64,000 nt of DNA from CAVZCC01 sp963773765 (GCA_963773765.1 CAVZCC010000001.1:1647748-1711747); one strand, 5' to 3'; numbered from the stretch's first letter, positions 49,788 through 60,977 are shown. Notes: generated from the letters alone by a model not told the origin. Numbers and translations: made by a program.

Positions 49788-51995
49788 TCAGGTGCCGGGG
49801 GTCGGCAGCGGCAGTCGCAGCTCCGCTGCCCTGGCGGTCGCTTCGTCCCGGTTCGTGACGTTCAGCTTCACGTAGATGCTCTTCACGTGGCTCTTGACGG
49901 TGTTGTTCGAGACGAAGAGCAGGTCCGCGATCTCCTGGAGCGTGAGGCGCGACGGCAGCAGCGCGAGCACCTCGAGCTCGCGGGCGGTGAGGTCGGTGAC
50001 GCCCTCGCGTCGACGTACCGCTTCCCGCCAGGCGTTCCGCACTCCCTCGAGGTCGTGTTGACCCCGTTCGAATCGGGGCAGGTCGTCGATCGAGGCGATG
50101 ACGTCGCCGGCGGCGTCGAGGTCCCCGCGCTCCAGATCGAGCCATGCCGCTTCGACACCGAGCGCGAACACGAACGGGGGACCCGACGCGATCACGTCAG
50201 CGGCCTGGCGTGCATCGGCGATCGCGCGGGCGCATTCGTCCCGCCGGTGTTGGCGGCGCAGCGACCATCACCCGAGCGAGCCGCGCTTCGAGGCTGCCTT
50301 CCGACAGCGGCCCCTCCGACGCTTGCCAGGCGAGCACCTGCTCGGCGCGATCGAGTGCGACCTCGAGGTCCCCTCGCTCGGCGTCCACCCACGCGAGCGC
50401 TCCGCGGAACGCGTGGATCCAGGACGGATCGGTCGGCGCGTCTGTCGGCGACGGCGGCATCCAGGCGGCGCTGCGCGTCGTCGAGCCGGCCGGCCCAGAT
50501 CTCGGCCCGGGCGGCCAGCAGGGTGACGTAGGCGACGGCTGGCCGATCGAGCCCGACACCCACGGCGTCGAAGCCGTCGAGGGCTCGTTGTGCATGCTGC
50601 AGGACGGCGGAGGCATCACCGACCCGGGCCGCGAGGTGGGTGTCGACCACGGCCAGCTCGGCGGCGAGGGCCGTCGGTGCGGATGAGTGCGGCGCCAGGC
50701 GCCGCAGCTGGATCAGTGTTGCCTCGGCGCGACACCGCGTCCTGCTGGGCCAGGCTCGCCCACACCAACCGCAGCAGGTGGGCGTCGGGATCCTCGAGCG
50801 TCGCAGGGAGCGCCGAGTACCAACGACGAAGTGTGGCCACCCTGAGGAGTCGGAAGTACTCGTTCTCGTGCGCGTGCGCGATGGCCGCAGCGGCGTCCAC
50901 GTCACCGCCGGCCATGAGGTGCTCGAACGCCCTGTCAGGGTCGCCATGCTCCGCGTGCCACGCTCCGGCGCGGAGATGCAGGAGCGTCGACGGTCCCCGG
51001 GTGCTCGACCCGCAGCTCGGCTCGCAGCAGCTCCGCGAACATTGCGTGGTAGCGGTACCAAGGGTCTTCGCCGCCCTCGAGACGGATGACCAGTGCGTGG
51101 CTGCGCTCGAGGTCACGCAGCATCCGTGCGCTGTCGTTCCGGCCGGTCACCGCGTCGCAGAGCGAGCCGGTCAGCCGGTCGAGCACGGAGGTCTCGAGCA
51201 GGAACCGGCGCCGATCGTCGGGTTGGTTGTCCAGCGCCTCCTGCAGCAGGAAGTCGGCGATCGACTGGTCGTCGCCCCGTAGCTGGTCGGATGAACGACT
51301 CGGGATCGTCCTCGTCGAGCGCGGCACGGATGGCCAGCTGCACCACCGCCGCCAGCCCCTCGGTCCTCGCTCGAAGCTGCTCCACCACCTCGGGCGACAC
51401 GCCGAGTCCGCGGCGTGCACCAACTCGACCACCTCGTCCTGATCGAGGGTCAGTGCCCGTTCGCGAACGTCGACGACGGAGCCCGCAGCCCGCCACTTGG
51501 GAGGCACCCAGGAGAGCTCGTGGCGCGATGCGACCGCCATGCGAGTACCGGCAGGGAGTCGTTGGGCGACTCTTCCCAGGTCGCTCTGCACGGCGGGGTC
51601 GACCAGCAGGTGTGCGTCGTCGATCACGATCCAGGCCCCGTCGCCTGCGTCGAGCGAGCGCTGCGTCGATGAACGACTCGGCATCGGCGACGGCGAGTTG
51701 CCCGCTGCGTTCGTCCGCGAGCGGAGTGACCTGCCAGGCCCGACGGCAGGCATCGGTGAGGTAGGTCCAGAACCGGCTCGGATCGTTGTCGGCGGCCTCG
51801 ACGGTCAGCCACGCGACACGATGGCCCGGCTCCGCGGCCAGCTCACCCAGCAGCTGGGTCTTGCCGAACCCCGGTCCACCGCTGATCACACACAGGCCAC
51901 GATCGGGGGTCGTGTCGACGACATCCAGCAACCGCCGGCGATGGAGCTGACGCACCGACGGGCGCGGCGGCGCAAGCTTGGTGGCGTCGATGGCC
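49788..51995 (-). CDS. MalT-type (LAL) LuxR family regulator, many frameshifts
   Basis: About 735 residues, short for LAL proteins. It begins MAIDATKLAPPRPSVRQLHR, with P-loop VISGGPGFGKTQLLGELAAE and Walker B-like AWIVIDDAHLLVDPA. A helical middle follows, then a LuxR HTH (VTDLTARELEVLALLPSRLT, then LQEIADLLFVSNNTVKSHVK). Indels near 51660, 51415, 51290, 50985, 50735, 50445 and 50255. It is the only regulator among the genes carrying the 17-bp palindrome, so it is the first candidate to bind it. Confidence 0.83.
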
Positions 51996-52130
51996 ATCCC
52001 AGCGGGCTGCAGATCCCCGCCACCTGGTGTCTGCTCGACTGGTATGTGCAAAGGGTAGGTGCAGCGAAGGACCGACACGCGACCGTGGACCGCTGAGCCC
52101 GACCCCCCGTTGCGCTGCACGGGCTCGATC

Positions 52131-52147
52131 TCACCTGCCGCGGGTGA
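52131..52147. promoter_or_regulatory. 17-bp palindrome, regulon site 3
   Basis: TCACCTGCCGCGGGTGA, identical to site 2. It lies midway in the 291-base divergent spacer between the LAL regulator start (51995) and the lipoprotein start (52287), so it could control either or both. Confidence 0.65.
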
Positions 52148-52286
52148 TGTCAGCGCGTGCCCGGTGGAGTGACGATGAACCATCCCAGCAGCAACCGGGC
52201 GCCCACACACGGGAACCCGATGCCGTCGGGTCCGACCACCGTGGGTCCCCGGCGGAGCCACGCCCACCCCTCCTTGGAGTGCGACC

Positions 52287-52800
52287 ATGAAGAAGGCCTC
52301 TCATCTCGCCACGCTCGGCCTCGGCCTACTGCTCCTTGCCGGAGCCTGCTCGTCGACCGACTCGACCAGCACCACCACGTCGGAGGCGCCGACGACAACG
52401 GCCGACACGAAGAACTTCCAGGTGGCCACCCCCGATGGGCAGGTGTCGCTCTCACTCGACGGCCAACTCCCCCCGAACTGGCCCTCCGACTTCCCTGTCC
52501 CCAGCGGTGCCAGCGCCGCCGGTTCCGGTTCGCTGGGTGATTCCAGCTCGACGACATCGGTCGCCGTCTACAGCACCACGCCAGTCCGCGTCCGACGTGC
52601 TCGCCTTCTACACCGGCAACTCGGAGCTGACGACCTCCTCGCCGTCGGTGATCGGATCGGGCAGCACCTACGTCGGCTCCGTCGAGATCACCGACCCCTA
52701 CACCGCGGGCGTCACCTCGCTGTCCAGGGATGACCAGAACTACCTCGTCATCACGCTCACGACATCACCCGCCGGCACCACCAGCACCTCCGCCCCGTAG
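52287..52800 (+). CDS. putative lipoprotein, one frameshift
   Basis: About 171 residues. The signal peptide MKKASHLATLGLGLLLLAGA ends in the lipobox LAGAC (Cys21), followed by a Ser/Thr-rich linker and a domain with DFPVPSGASAAGSGSLG and, after an indel near 52583, SDVLAFYTGNSELTTSSPSV. The domain resembles small actinobacterial cell-surface lipoproteins of unknown function. Divergent from the LAL regulator, with palindrome site 3 between. Confidence 0.8.
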
Positions 52801-52932
52801 GGCCCGGACGGCGCACGATCCCGCGTTCGGCAGCGGCATGTTGATCGGCGCTGTCGGAGCGTCTCGTGCGTTCCGATGACGATGCGGCCGGCGCTGTCCG
52901 CCTCGGCTGTCACGCGATGCTGCTCCACGACC

Positions 52933-53799
52933 ATGGGTGACCCCGCCGACCACGACCCCGAGGATCACGCAGGCGCCGACGCCACGGGTCGGCGGTGGCG
53001 AGACATCCAGACGGCGTTGCTGGGCCTCGACCCCTCCGATCTGGGCGAACGGCTGGATCGACTCACCCGGACCCGACGCTGGCTCCGACCAGCTGCCTTC
53101 GTCGGCATCGCCTTGCTCGGCCTGACCGGCGCGGCATCCACCCTCGTCAGGAACTGGCGTCTCGTGCTGCTGGAGATCGCACCGGCGATGTGGATCGGCG
53201 CGATCACGTGGCAGTGGCGATCCATCGTTCTCCAGGACGCGAATCTCCCGGTCGTCCGAAGCTGGGCAGCGCTGGGAATCACCGTCCTGGTCCTCGCGGC
53301 CACGTCCCTCGCGTACTGGTGCAACGTCACGTTCGCCTACACCGTCGGCCAGCCACCGCCGCTGTCGATCTCACGGGCCTACCGTCTCGCCCGGGGCCGG
53401 TCCCGCTGGATCTGGGCCGCCGCGGTCGCCACCGCCACACTGCACGCCATCGTCGTGGTCTGGGTCGCGCGAACCACCCAGACGTGGTTCGCGATCGGGC
53501 TCGGCGGGATCGCGGTGCTGCAGATGTACGCACTGATCGCTCTACCGGTCGCGATCGTGTCAGGCCGACAGACCCGACGCTCCGTCCGCGACCAGGTGCG
53601 CTACCTCACCGCGTCGATCGGGATCTCCGGGATCACCGCCACCCCGGGCCTCGTCCTCAACCGACTCGGAGTGCTGCTGATCGGCCTGGACTGGCTCCAA
53701 TGGGTGGCCATCCCCATCCTGGCGATCGCCACGGTCCTCCAGATCGCAGGCGTCTCGTCCGCCACCGCCGTCAGGCTGGCGAACCGCCTCGAGACATGA
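52933..53799 (+). CDS. integral membrane protein, function unknown
   Basis: 288 residues from ATG 52933 (an ATG at 52876 would add 19). A charged N terminus (DPADHDPEDHAGADATG) precedes about six membrane segments, for example LRPAAFVGIALLGLTGAAST, AALGITVLVLAATSLAYWCN, WAAAVATATLHAIVVVWVAR and WVAIPILAIATVLQIAG. No family recognised. It follows the lipoprotein gene by 132 bases in the same direction. Confidence 0.82.
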   Translation: MGDPADHDPEDHAGADATGRRWRDIQTALLGLDPSDLGERLDRLTRTRRWLRPAAFVGIALLGLTGAASTLVRNWRLVLLEIAPAMWIGAITWQWRSIVLQDANLPVVRSWAALGITVLVLAATSLAYWCNVTFAYTVGQPPPLSISRAYRLARGRSRWIWAAAVATATLHAIVVVWVARTTQTWFAIGLGGIAVLQMYALIALPVAIVSGRQTRRSVRDQVRYLTASIGISGITATPGLVLNRLGVLLIGLDWLQWVAIPILAIATVLQIAGVSSATAVRLANRLET

Positions 53800-53827
53800 C
53801 CCCGTGGCAACCGCACAGCGCCCGAGA

Positions 53828-53844
53828 CCACCTGCCGCGGGTGA
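53828..53844. promoter_or_regulatory. 17-bp palindrome, regulon site 4
   Basis: CCACCTGCCGCGGGTGA, one base from sites 2 and 3, ending 24 bases before the first DUF1254/DUF1214 gene. Confidence 0.65.
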
Positions 53845-53868
53845 GGTGTGCGGACAGGGAAACGCTGG

Positions 53869-55316
53869 ATGATGGCTCCGATGCGCTCCTTCTCCGAGTT
53901 CGATGCGGCCCTCGGCGCCGATGACCTGACGACGGGCCGAGGAGGCCCGCCTGCGCTCCCTCGCGACCTGGGGCTACCTGCTGTTGCGGCCGGGGATGGA
54001 GTTCGTGCGCCAGCGCTCGAACTTCATCCTCGGATGGCAGGCGGCCGCAGCTGGCGGGGCGGCGCTGGGCGAGGCGCGTCGGCCGGTGCGGTCGGGCAGC
54101 GCGGGGGTCCCGCCGCTCGGCTCGTGGATGATCCTGCCCCAGCTGACCAGCCCGGCGACCCGGACGGTGCTGCCGAGCAACGACGCGCTGTACGGCGCGA
54201 CCCACGTCGAGCTCGACCTGCTCGGCCCGATGGTGGTGTCGGTGCCGGCGAACGTCGACGACCGCTACTTCTCGGTGTCGGTCATGGACGCGCACATGAA
54301 CAACGTCGACGCACATCGGGCCCCGCTGGACCGGCAACGACGCGGTCGACGTGCTCGTCGTGCCCCCCGGCTGGACCGGGGTCGCGCCCGACGGGATGCG
54401 GCTGGTCACCTCACCGACGCCGTCGATCTGCCTGTACAACCGCATGCTGGTCCGCTTCGACGACGGCGACCTCGACCGGGTCCGCCACTGGCAGGCAGGG
54501 CTGCGGATCACCCAGCTGTCGCACTGGGGCGAGGCCGATCCGGTGCTCGACGACGTGCCCACCGACGCGTTCGTGCACCCCGACCTCAACACGACGACCG
54601 ACGCCTTCGAGTACCTGCGCGATCGGCCTGGACCACCTCGAGCACAACCCGATGGTCGCCGTCGGCCGAGCTGGCTCGCCGCGCTGGTGGCGGGTGCCGG
54701 CTTCGACGCCGCCGCCGGCGACGAGGACCTGGCCGCCGGCCGTGGAGGCCGGGGTCGACGACGCCACGCTGATGCTCGACGCCTCGCTGACGACCTGGCC
54801 CCGGGAGCGGCGGCTGGATGGTGCCCGACACCCGCCTGGGCCTCCCCAACCCCGACGTGCAGCGCAGCGCGGCCTACCAGCAGTTCCAGATCGGCTCCAA
54901 CGACGTCGCCGAGGCGGTGTACTCGTTCACCGACACCGACGCCGACGGTCAGGTGCTCGACGCCGGCGGCGGCGCGGTCTACGAGCTGAGCTTCGGGCCG
55001 GGCGAGGCACCGCCGGTCGAACCGAGCGGCTACTGGTCGGTGACCATGTACAACGAGCACAGCCTGCTGGTCGACAACCCGATCGACCGCTACGCCACCC
55101 GCCCCGACCGACCCGGGCTCGTCACCGACGCCGACGGCCGGCTCACGTTCGTCCTCGCCGACCGAGCTCCCGTCGGGCGTGCCCGAGGCCAACTGGCTCC
55201 CCGCTCCCTCCGGCCGATTCCGGCTGGGTCTGCGCGTGTACTACCCCGGGCCCGGCGTGGCTGACGGCACGTGGGCCCCGCCCCCCGTCAGAAAGGCCGA
55301 CCATGACGATCAGTGA
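53869..55316 (+). CDS. DUF1254/DUF1214-domain protein (first of pair), frameshifted
   Basis: About 482 residues. Opening MMAPMRSFSEFDAALGADDL; LPQLTSPATRTVLPSNDALY and DLLGPMVVSVPANVDDRYFS belong to the DUF1254 part, and GYWSVTMYNEHSLLVDNPID with the tail FRLGLRVYYPGPGVADGTWA to DUF1214. Indels near 53935, 54330, 54625, 54690, 54740, 54815 and 55165. No signal peptide is evident, unlike many family members. Biochemical role is not known. Its stop overlaps the next gene's start by 14 bases. Confidence 0.82.
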
Positions 55317-56584
55317 GATTGCGCAGAACGGATTCGTGTACGGCTACGCCAGCGTCGACCTGTACCGGATCCTCCACGACTTCGCGCTCGACCCCCACGC
55401 GGCCGAGTTCAAGGCCCCGTTGAACACGTTCGGTCACGCCCGCGGCGTGGCGAGCGCCGAGGACCGGACGGTGGTGGCGATGAACGTCGACACGCCGTAC
55501 TCCTACGCGTGGCTGGACCTCCGGGCCGAACCCGTGGTGGTCACGCTGCCGTCGTTCGAGGCGGATCGCTACGTGTCGGCCATGTTCGTCGACCTCGCCA
55601 CCTACATCCTCGGCTACGTGTCGCCCCGGACGAACGGCAACCGAGGTGGCCGTTTCCTGGTCACCGGACCGGGCTGGTCGGGCGACGTCCCGCCGGGCAT
55701 CGACGGCATCTTCGCGTGCCCCACGGAGCTGTGTCTGGTCTTCCTGCGCACCCAACTGTTCGGGCCCGACGATCAGGACCGGGTGGCCGCGATCCAGGAC
55801 GGCTGCGACGTGCAGCCGCTGTCGGTGTTCCTCGGTCAGCCTCGCCGCCGACGTGAGCCCGTTGCCGCCGCTGGTCGCTCCCGTCGATGTGCGAAGCGAA
55901 CCGGACCCTCGGTTCTTCGAGGTCCTGTCCTGGATGGTCGGGCTGATGCCGGCGCAGCCCGAGGACGACGAGGTTCGGAGCCGTCTCGCCGACGCCGGTC
56001 TGGTGCCCTACCAGCCGAGGGCAGATGGTTGGGCGGACGAGGTGCGAGCCGGCATGGGTGACGGGCTCGACGACATGCAACGCCGCGCCGCACGTGTTCG
56101 TTCGTCTGCCGAGCTCTTCGGCTCCCGCGAACAACTCGGTGTCGACCCGATGCCGCGTGCGGTGGGGGCGATGCTCGGCATCCTCGGCAACAGCGCCGAG
56201 GAGTACCTCGGTGTCGGCTACCAGGCCGACGCCGATGGCGAGCCGTTCGACGGCCGGCACCGGTACGCCATCCGCTTCGCTCCGGGGACCTCCCGCCGGT
56301 CGACGCCTTCTGGTCGATCACGCTCTATGACGCCGACCGCTTCCTGTACGCCAACGCGATCGACCGCTACTCGGTGAGCTCGAATGATCTGCCGACCATG
56401 GTCCTCGACGACGACGGCGGCATCACGGTGCACGTGGCGCACGATCTCGCGGATGAGCGGTGGCGCCCGAACTGGCTTCCGTGTCCCGACGGTCCGTTCA
56501 ACCTGGCGTTCCGCACCTACCTGCCTGGACCCGAGCATCCGCGACGGGCGATGGGTCGCGCCGCCGGTGCAGCGACAGGACTGA
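55303..56584 (+). CDS. DUF1254/DUF1214-domain protein (second of pair), frameshifted
   Basis: About 427 residues. MTISEIAQNGFVYGYASVDL, MNVDTPYSYAWLDLRAEPVV and EADRYVSAMFVDLATYILGY are DUF1254-like; AFWSITLYDADRFLYANAID and WLPCPDGPFNLAFRTYLP are DUF1214-like. The end reads SIRDGRWVAPPVQRQD. Indels near 55840, 56285 and 56530. Follows the first member in one operon with palindrome site 4. Function unknown. Confidence 0.83.
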
Positions 56585-56874
56585 ACGCGTGCGCCCGTAT
56601 CGGGAGACGGGAACGAGCCCCCCCCGGCGTGGTGCGGATCAGGGCCGACGGGTCAGCAACGGTGACCGCTCAAGCCCTCTCGGCTGCGGTGTACCGAACC
56701 AGTGGGGGGAGCTCGGCGAACCGTGAATCCACCGAACGCGAGTAGTGCCGCCTAGAAGACAGTGCCGTCTTGCACCACCGCAATCGTCAGAACGCTCATG
56801 GCGCCGGCCCCCTGCGAGAGCCGCAGTATCTCATACGGTTGAACCCGTCAGCGGTTGAGGCGTACCGGTGAGCG
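56585..56874. other. 290-base spacer without recognisable gene
   Basis: Lies between convergent genes. Two CGGTTGA repeats 18 bases apart occur near 56837 and 56852; otherwise nothing can be named. Confidence 0.45.
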
Positions 56875-57852
56875 CTATGGCCGGTCGGTCTTCCTGCTGT
56901 CGTCGTTGAGCGGCCCGGGCTCGAAGGCTGGCAGCCCCTGGACATGGGATCGATACCAACGACGTCCGGCGATCCGCTGCGTGTGCCAGACGGTCGCCGA
57001 CACAGGGATCACGTCGGTGGAGCCAGAACCTGTCCGGGACGATCTCGCTGGGGCTCCGCCTTCCGAGGTCGGTATCGGCGATGACGTAGCCGGACCCTTC
57101 AGTGCCTTCTCGACGGGCCAGGACTCGTCCTTGGGCATCGGTGACCATCGCACCACCGTGGTAGTGCCCGCGGTAGGTCATCATCGGAAGGTCGGGCAAC
57201 CCGCACTCCAGCACGCCGGCGATGGCGCCGTGGACCACCGGCGCTCCGACGAATCGGGCGAACCTGGCGGGGGCAGACGCTGCCAGCGTCGCGTTCCGGA
57301 CCTCGGCGCGCCTCGGTCAGAGCTCGGGGATGCCATGGGGGAATCGTCACCCAGTTGGAGCCTCCGACGACCACGTCGACGCGCCCCCGCAGTCGCCGCG
57401 CCGTTTGGGAGCGGATCAATTCCCAGCACATCGCCACGCCGACGGAGAGATCGCCGGCATCGATCACACCGTCGTCGGAGCCACCGACGTAGAAGGCGTT
57501 CTCCCACGCCGTCGGAAGGTCCTTGTCGTGTCGACCGACCACCCCGTGACGATCGGCGAGTACGAACACGTTCCGGACCTCGCCATCGGAGTCGCGACAC
57601 AGGAACGATCCACCGATCATCACGCCCTCGTCCTGCAGCGACGGAGCACAGCATCCTCGTCGCCGCACCCTCGGGCGCGACCGCAACGTGAGCGAGTTCG
57701 GGAAGGAACCCCACCCCGGTCGTGAAGAACTCCGGCAGCACGATCAGCTCGGCGCCTTCGCTGGCCGCGGACCGCGCCATGGCCTCGCACGCCTCGAGGT
57801 TGGCCACCACATCACCCAGCACAACCTCCAGCTGAATGGCCGCAACTCGCAT
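56875..57852 (-). CDS. carbon-nitrogen hydrolase (nitrilase superfamily), frameshifted
   Basis: About 325 residues. The catalytic triad is visible: Glu in LIVLPEFFTTGVGF, Lys in GRHDKDLPTAWENAFY and Cys in SVGVAMCWELIRSQ. Start MRVAAIQLEVVLGDVVANLE; later LPMMTYRGHYHGGAMVTDAQ. Members hydrolyse amides or nitriles. Indels near 57680, 57340-57300, 57230 and 57035. Isolated between the DUF1254 operon and the second desulfinase module. Confidence 0.85.
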
Positions 57853-58308
57853 CGAATCAGCGTAATCATCGCGACCGACGGGCAGGGTCGTCGCGAACGA
57901 GTCGGGACGGCGGTTGGAGGTCCCCCGGGTTCAGGGACACCAATGTTGCGCGACTTTGCCAACCATGGACGCTCCCTGACCCTGCCCAAGAGGTCACCTC
58001 GGTCATCCTGACCACCGTCGTCAGCAGCAGGCGCAGCGAAGCGCTGCCGCGCAGTTGTTACCCACGGTCACGATCCGCCTGAACCCTGTTGGTCTGGCCG
58101 ATGCCGGCTGGTGCCGTGAGGTCCCCGGCCTCGGCGCCCCAGACCGAGTGCCGGCGAACTACGCAGCAGTCCCGCGGGCGGACCCGGTGTGTTTCGGCCC
58201 CTCGACTCGTTGGCCCGGCGCACACGTCGAGAACCTGCTGGTTGGAGTGGTTGCCCTCGACGGCGGCCCAATCCCGGCGCGATCCCGGAACCCAGTTTGC
58301 GTTGCTGG
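57853..58308. other. 456-base spacer, possible remnant sequence
   Basis: Holds an inverted repeat GGGCAGGGTC (57880-57889) / GACCCTGCCC (57978-57987) with TCAGGGA/TCCCTGA nested inside. This could be the ends of a lost insertion element, but no transposase is present. Nothing else recognisable up to the rhodanese gene. Confidence 0.35.
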
Positions 58309-58704
58309 TCAGATGCCGGCGTACTCGTGTTCGGTGGCGGGGAGGCCGGCGTCGATCCAGGCCTTGAGGCCGCCGTCGAGCACCGCGACGTCGTCGTAGC
58401 CCATGGACTTGAGGGTGGCTGCGGCGAGAGCTGCCCGCGCCCCGGAGGCGCACACCACGATGGTGCGGCGGGTCGGGTCGAGTTCGTCCTTGTGACGGGG
58501 GCTGGTCGGATCCGCGATGAACTCGAGCAGCCCGCGGGGCGTGTGCACGGAGCCGTCGATGTGGCCGTGGTCCCACTCGTCGACCTGGCGCACGTCGATG
58601 AGCACGGCGGTGCCTGCGGCGAGCTCGTCGGCCGCTTCGGCTGCTGTCACGGTGCCGACGAGGGCGCGGGCCTCGGTGATCATCTCGATCGCTGTCTTGG
58701 TCAT
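58309..58704 (-). CDS. rhodanese-like sulfurtransferase (module copy 2)
   Basis: Intact, 131 residues, nearly identical to 46190-46585. DVRQVDEWDHGHIDGSVHTP and active loop VVCASGARAALAAATLKSMG are unchanged. Differences are scattered (for example GTAVLIDV for GNTVVIDV; PATEHEYAGI for PVTEHEYAGI), so the duplication is not brand new. 27 bases separate it from the desulfinase, as in copy 1. Confidence 0.94.
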   Translation of the reverse strand: MTKTAIEMITEARALVGTVTAAEAADELAAGTAVLIDVRQVDEWDHGHIDGSVHTPRGLLEFIADPTSPRHKDELDPTRRTIVVCASGARAALAAATLKSMGYDDVAVLDGGLKAWIDAGLPATEHEYAGI

Positions 58705-58731
58705 GTCGTTCTCCTTCGATCAGGCGGGAGG

Positions 58732-59902
58732 TCAGCCGAGGTGGGCGTGCTGGCGTACCCAGCTCGGTGGCCTCGGGCAGCTTGTTGGTGGTGACCCGCT
58801 GCCACTCCTCGTCGATGAGCTGCTTGGCCGCTTCCTCGAGGAACTCAGGGGCGGCCCACTCGTGCACGTCGAAGTCGTTGTGGATGTAGCCGTGGCTGAC
58901 CATGAAGTCCTTGCCGATCTCGATCGACGCGAGGTTCTGCGGTCGACAGGTTCGGGACCATGTCGATGTGCTTGATGCCCTGGTAGGTGTCGTCGACGTC
59001 GCGGTAGAAGGTCTGCCGGTTCGAGGATCGCTGCGGCGGCATGCTTGTGCTCGTTGGCCCAGCGGCCGACCTTGATCATCCCCTTCATGAACGCGACGAC
59101 GAGCTCGGGGTGCTCGCTCGGCCATGACGTCGGTGCAGGTGATGACCGCGGGGATGTTGGCGACCTGCAGCGTCCAGTCCGGGTAGCGGGACAGGTCCTC
59201 GATGGCCTTGAACTTGCCGGTCGCCTCCTGGAGGTGCTGGAACGGCTTCGACTGGGTGTAGATCGCGTCGACGACCCCTTGCTCGAGCGCGGTCTCCAGC
59301 GGTCGGAACGCGAGGTCGTGCTTGTGGTCGCGCTTGAGCCACAGCTCCGACGGGTTCTCCATCGGGTCGAGCATCTCGGGCTTGTCGTACCAGTCGTCGG
59401 GGTAGGGGAACTCGACGATCTCGACGTCGTCGCGGGTCATGCCGTTGACCCGGAGCATCAGTTCGATGCCCTGCTCCTCCTGGATGCGCCACCAGTCGTT
59501 CTTGATGGTGTTCAGGCTCTTGGTGAGCCCGATCTTCTTGCCGCGTGAGCTCGTCCATCCGGTAGATGTCGTCCCGGGCCCGCACCAGCATGCAGCCGCC
59601 CTCGTGAGGCGCGTGGGTCGCGCCCAGCAGCCTGGTGCGGCGCAGATCGGCATGGACGTGGACCGGCGGGAACAAGCCCACCGAAGCGGATCAGGTTGTC
59701 CAGGTTGTGGATGTAGTGCGGGTACCAGTTGTTCTCCGGGCGTGAGCGGAGGAAGGCGTACTCGACGCCGATCTTCTTGAACTCCTCACGGCGTCCAGCC
59801 CAGCTCCTGGTCGACGTTGCTGGCCGACACCAGTGGGCAGTTCGTGTAGTACACCTCGTCCCACCGCAACGGAACGGTGTTCGCCACCTTCTCCTCAGTC
59901 AT
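58732..59902 (-). CDS. DszB-like sulfinate desulfinase (module copy 2), frameshifted
   Basis: Second copy of the DszB-like enzyme, about 387 residues after correction. DEVYYTNCPLVSAS carries the catalytic Cys, HYIHN the His region, RFGGLFPPV the Arg. Long blocks such as GIELMLRVNGMTRDDVEIVE equal copy 1. At least six indels (near 59790, 59680, 59545, 59120, 59020, 58940 and 58755) break it, against one in copy 1. This could be local sequence error or the start of decay. Same order as copy 1: TetR, inverted repeat, desulfinase, rhodanese. Confidence 0.82.
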
Positions 59903-59947
59903 CCGTGCCTCCGACTCGCCGGCGCCATCTCTCGACGACGATCACGG

Positions 59948-59973
59948 ACAATGTGTCCGCATGAACACAATAT
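59948..59973. promoter_or_regulatory. operator-like site before desulfinase copy 2
   Basis: ACAATGTGT, CCGCATGA, ACACAATAT. The left arm is identical to 47818-47826 and the centre differs by one base; the right arm has drifted from ACACATTGT. It is placed 45 bases upstream of the ATG, as in copy 1 (42 bases). Confidence 0.65.
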
Positions 59974-60040
59974 CGCTGATCGTCGCGGGGGACACGATCG
60001 ACGTCGCCGGAGGCGATCGGCCGCGACGGACCTGGTCGTG

Positions 60041-60678
60041 TCAGTCCGGGCTGCGGCGTCGGGATCGGGCGGCGACGGCCACGGCGTGGCACCCGAGTCG
60101 ACGAGCCGAGTGCACCAGCTCGTCCCGCAGCGTCTCGAGCGGCACGTCGTCGAGCTGGCCGGCCTCCACGAGGTAGTCCTCGAAGATCCGCCAGCCGAGG
60201 GCGGTGGCCACGATCTGCGCGGCCCGCACCCGCGCTGCGGCGTCGTCCAGCCCGTAGCCCTCCCCGAGCGTCTTCGCCATCGCCAGCACCGGGTTGAACC
60301 CGCCACGACCGACGATCGGCCGGCCCTCGATCACCAGCTGGCTGGCGATCCGCACCCACCGACCCATCACCGTGTCCGGCCCGTGGCCCTGACCCGACAG
60401 CGGGTGCTCCAGCACCTCCGCCGCCAGCTGGACGTGAGGTCGTCGAACACGGCCAGGACGAGGTCGTCCCGGGTGCCGATGTACCGACCGATCAGCGCCG
60501 GATGGACGTTGGCCGCCGCCGCGATGTCCCGCAACGACACCCCATGCACGCCCGTCTCGACGAACAAGTCCGCCGCCGCGTCCAGCACCGCCCGGCGAAC
60601 CTCGTCCGGCCCGACCGGCGCGCCCTCCTCCCGCCGAGGCCCCGGCCGCAGTCTCCTGGGTTGTTCCGGGTCTTTCAT
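60041..60678 (-). CDS. TetR family regulator (module copy 2), frameshifted
   Basis: About 212 residues, paralogue of 47898-48534. HTH VRRAVLDAAADLFVETGVHG, then VSLRDIAAAANVHPALIGRY; ligand domain VMGRWVRIASQLVIEGRPIV, RVRAAQIVATALGWRIFEDY. One indel near 60430. ATG 60678 (MKDPEQ) chosen; 60711 possible. Changes from copy 1 are spread through the protein while the recognition helix is the same, so both may bind the same operator. Confidence 0.87.
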
Positions 60679-60977
60679 CCAGTGGGCCACCAGTCCGGGA
60701 GATTCGACCAATCAGCGCCGCTCTCACTCGGGCTCGTCACCACGAGGTCACGGCTGACCTATCACCCATGCAACCACGTCAGCTGACAGCGCTCCGGGTC
60801 CCTCAGGCTCCATGCCGCAGGAGCCCAGGTCTCTACTGCTGGCCAGGTTCAGCCCCTCCAACTCCGGGACGTAATGCCGGATGTAGGCGACCTTCCCGGA
60901 GGACCGAACAGACCGGCCTGGCATCATGATGATCTGTTCGATGTCGGCAACCCCCACCCGTCGGCCACACTGGACCC

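Noticed and set aside
57880..57987. Inverted repeat flanking about 100 bases, considered as a miniature insertion element
   Set aside because: Arms are only 10 bases, no target duplication or transposase is seen, and the inner match is weak.
60748..60957. 69-residue open frame on the minus strand before the nuclease gene
   Set aside because: No recognisable domain and no clear ribosome site; could be chance coding in this composition.
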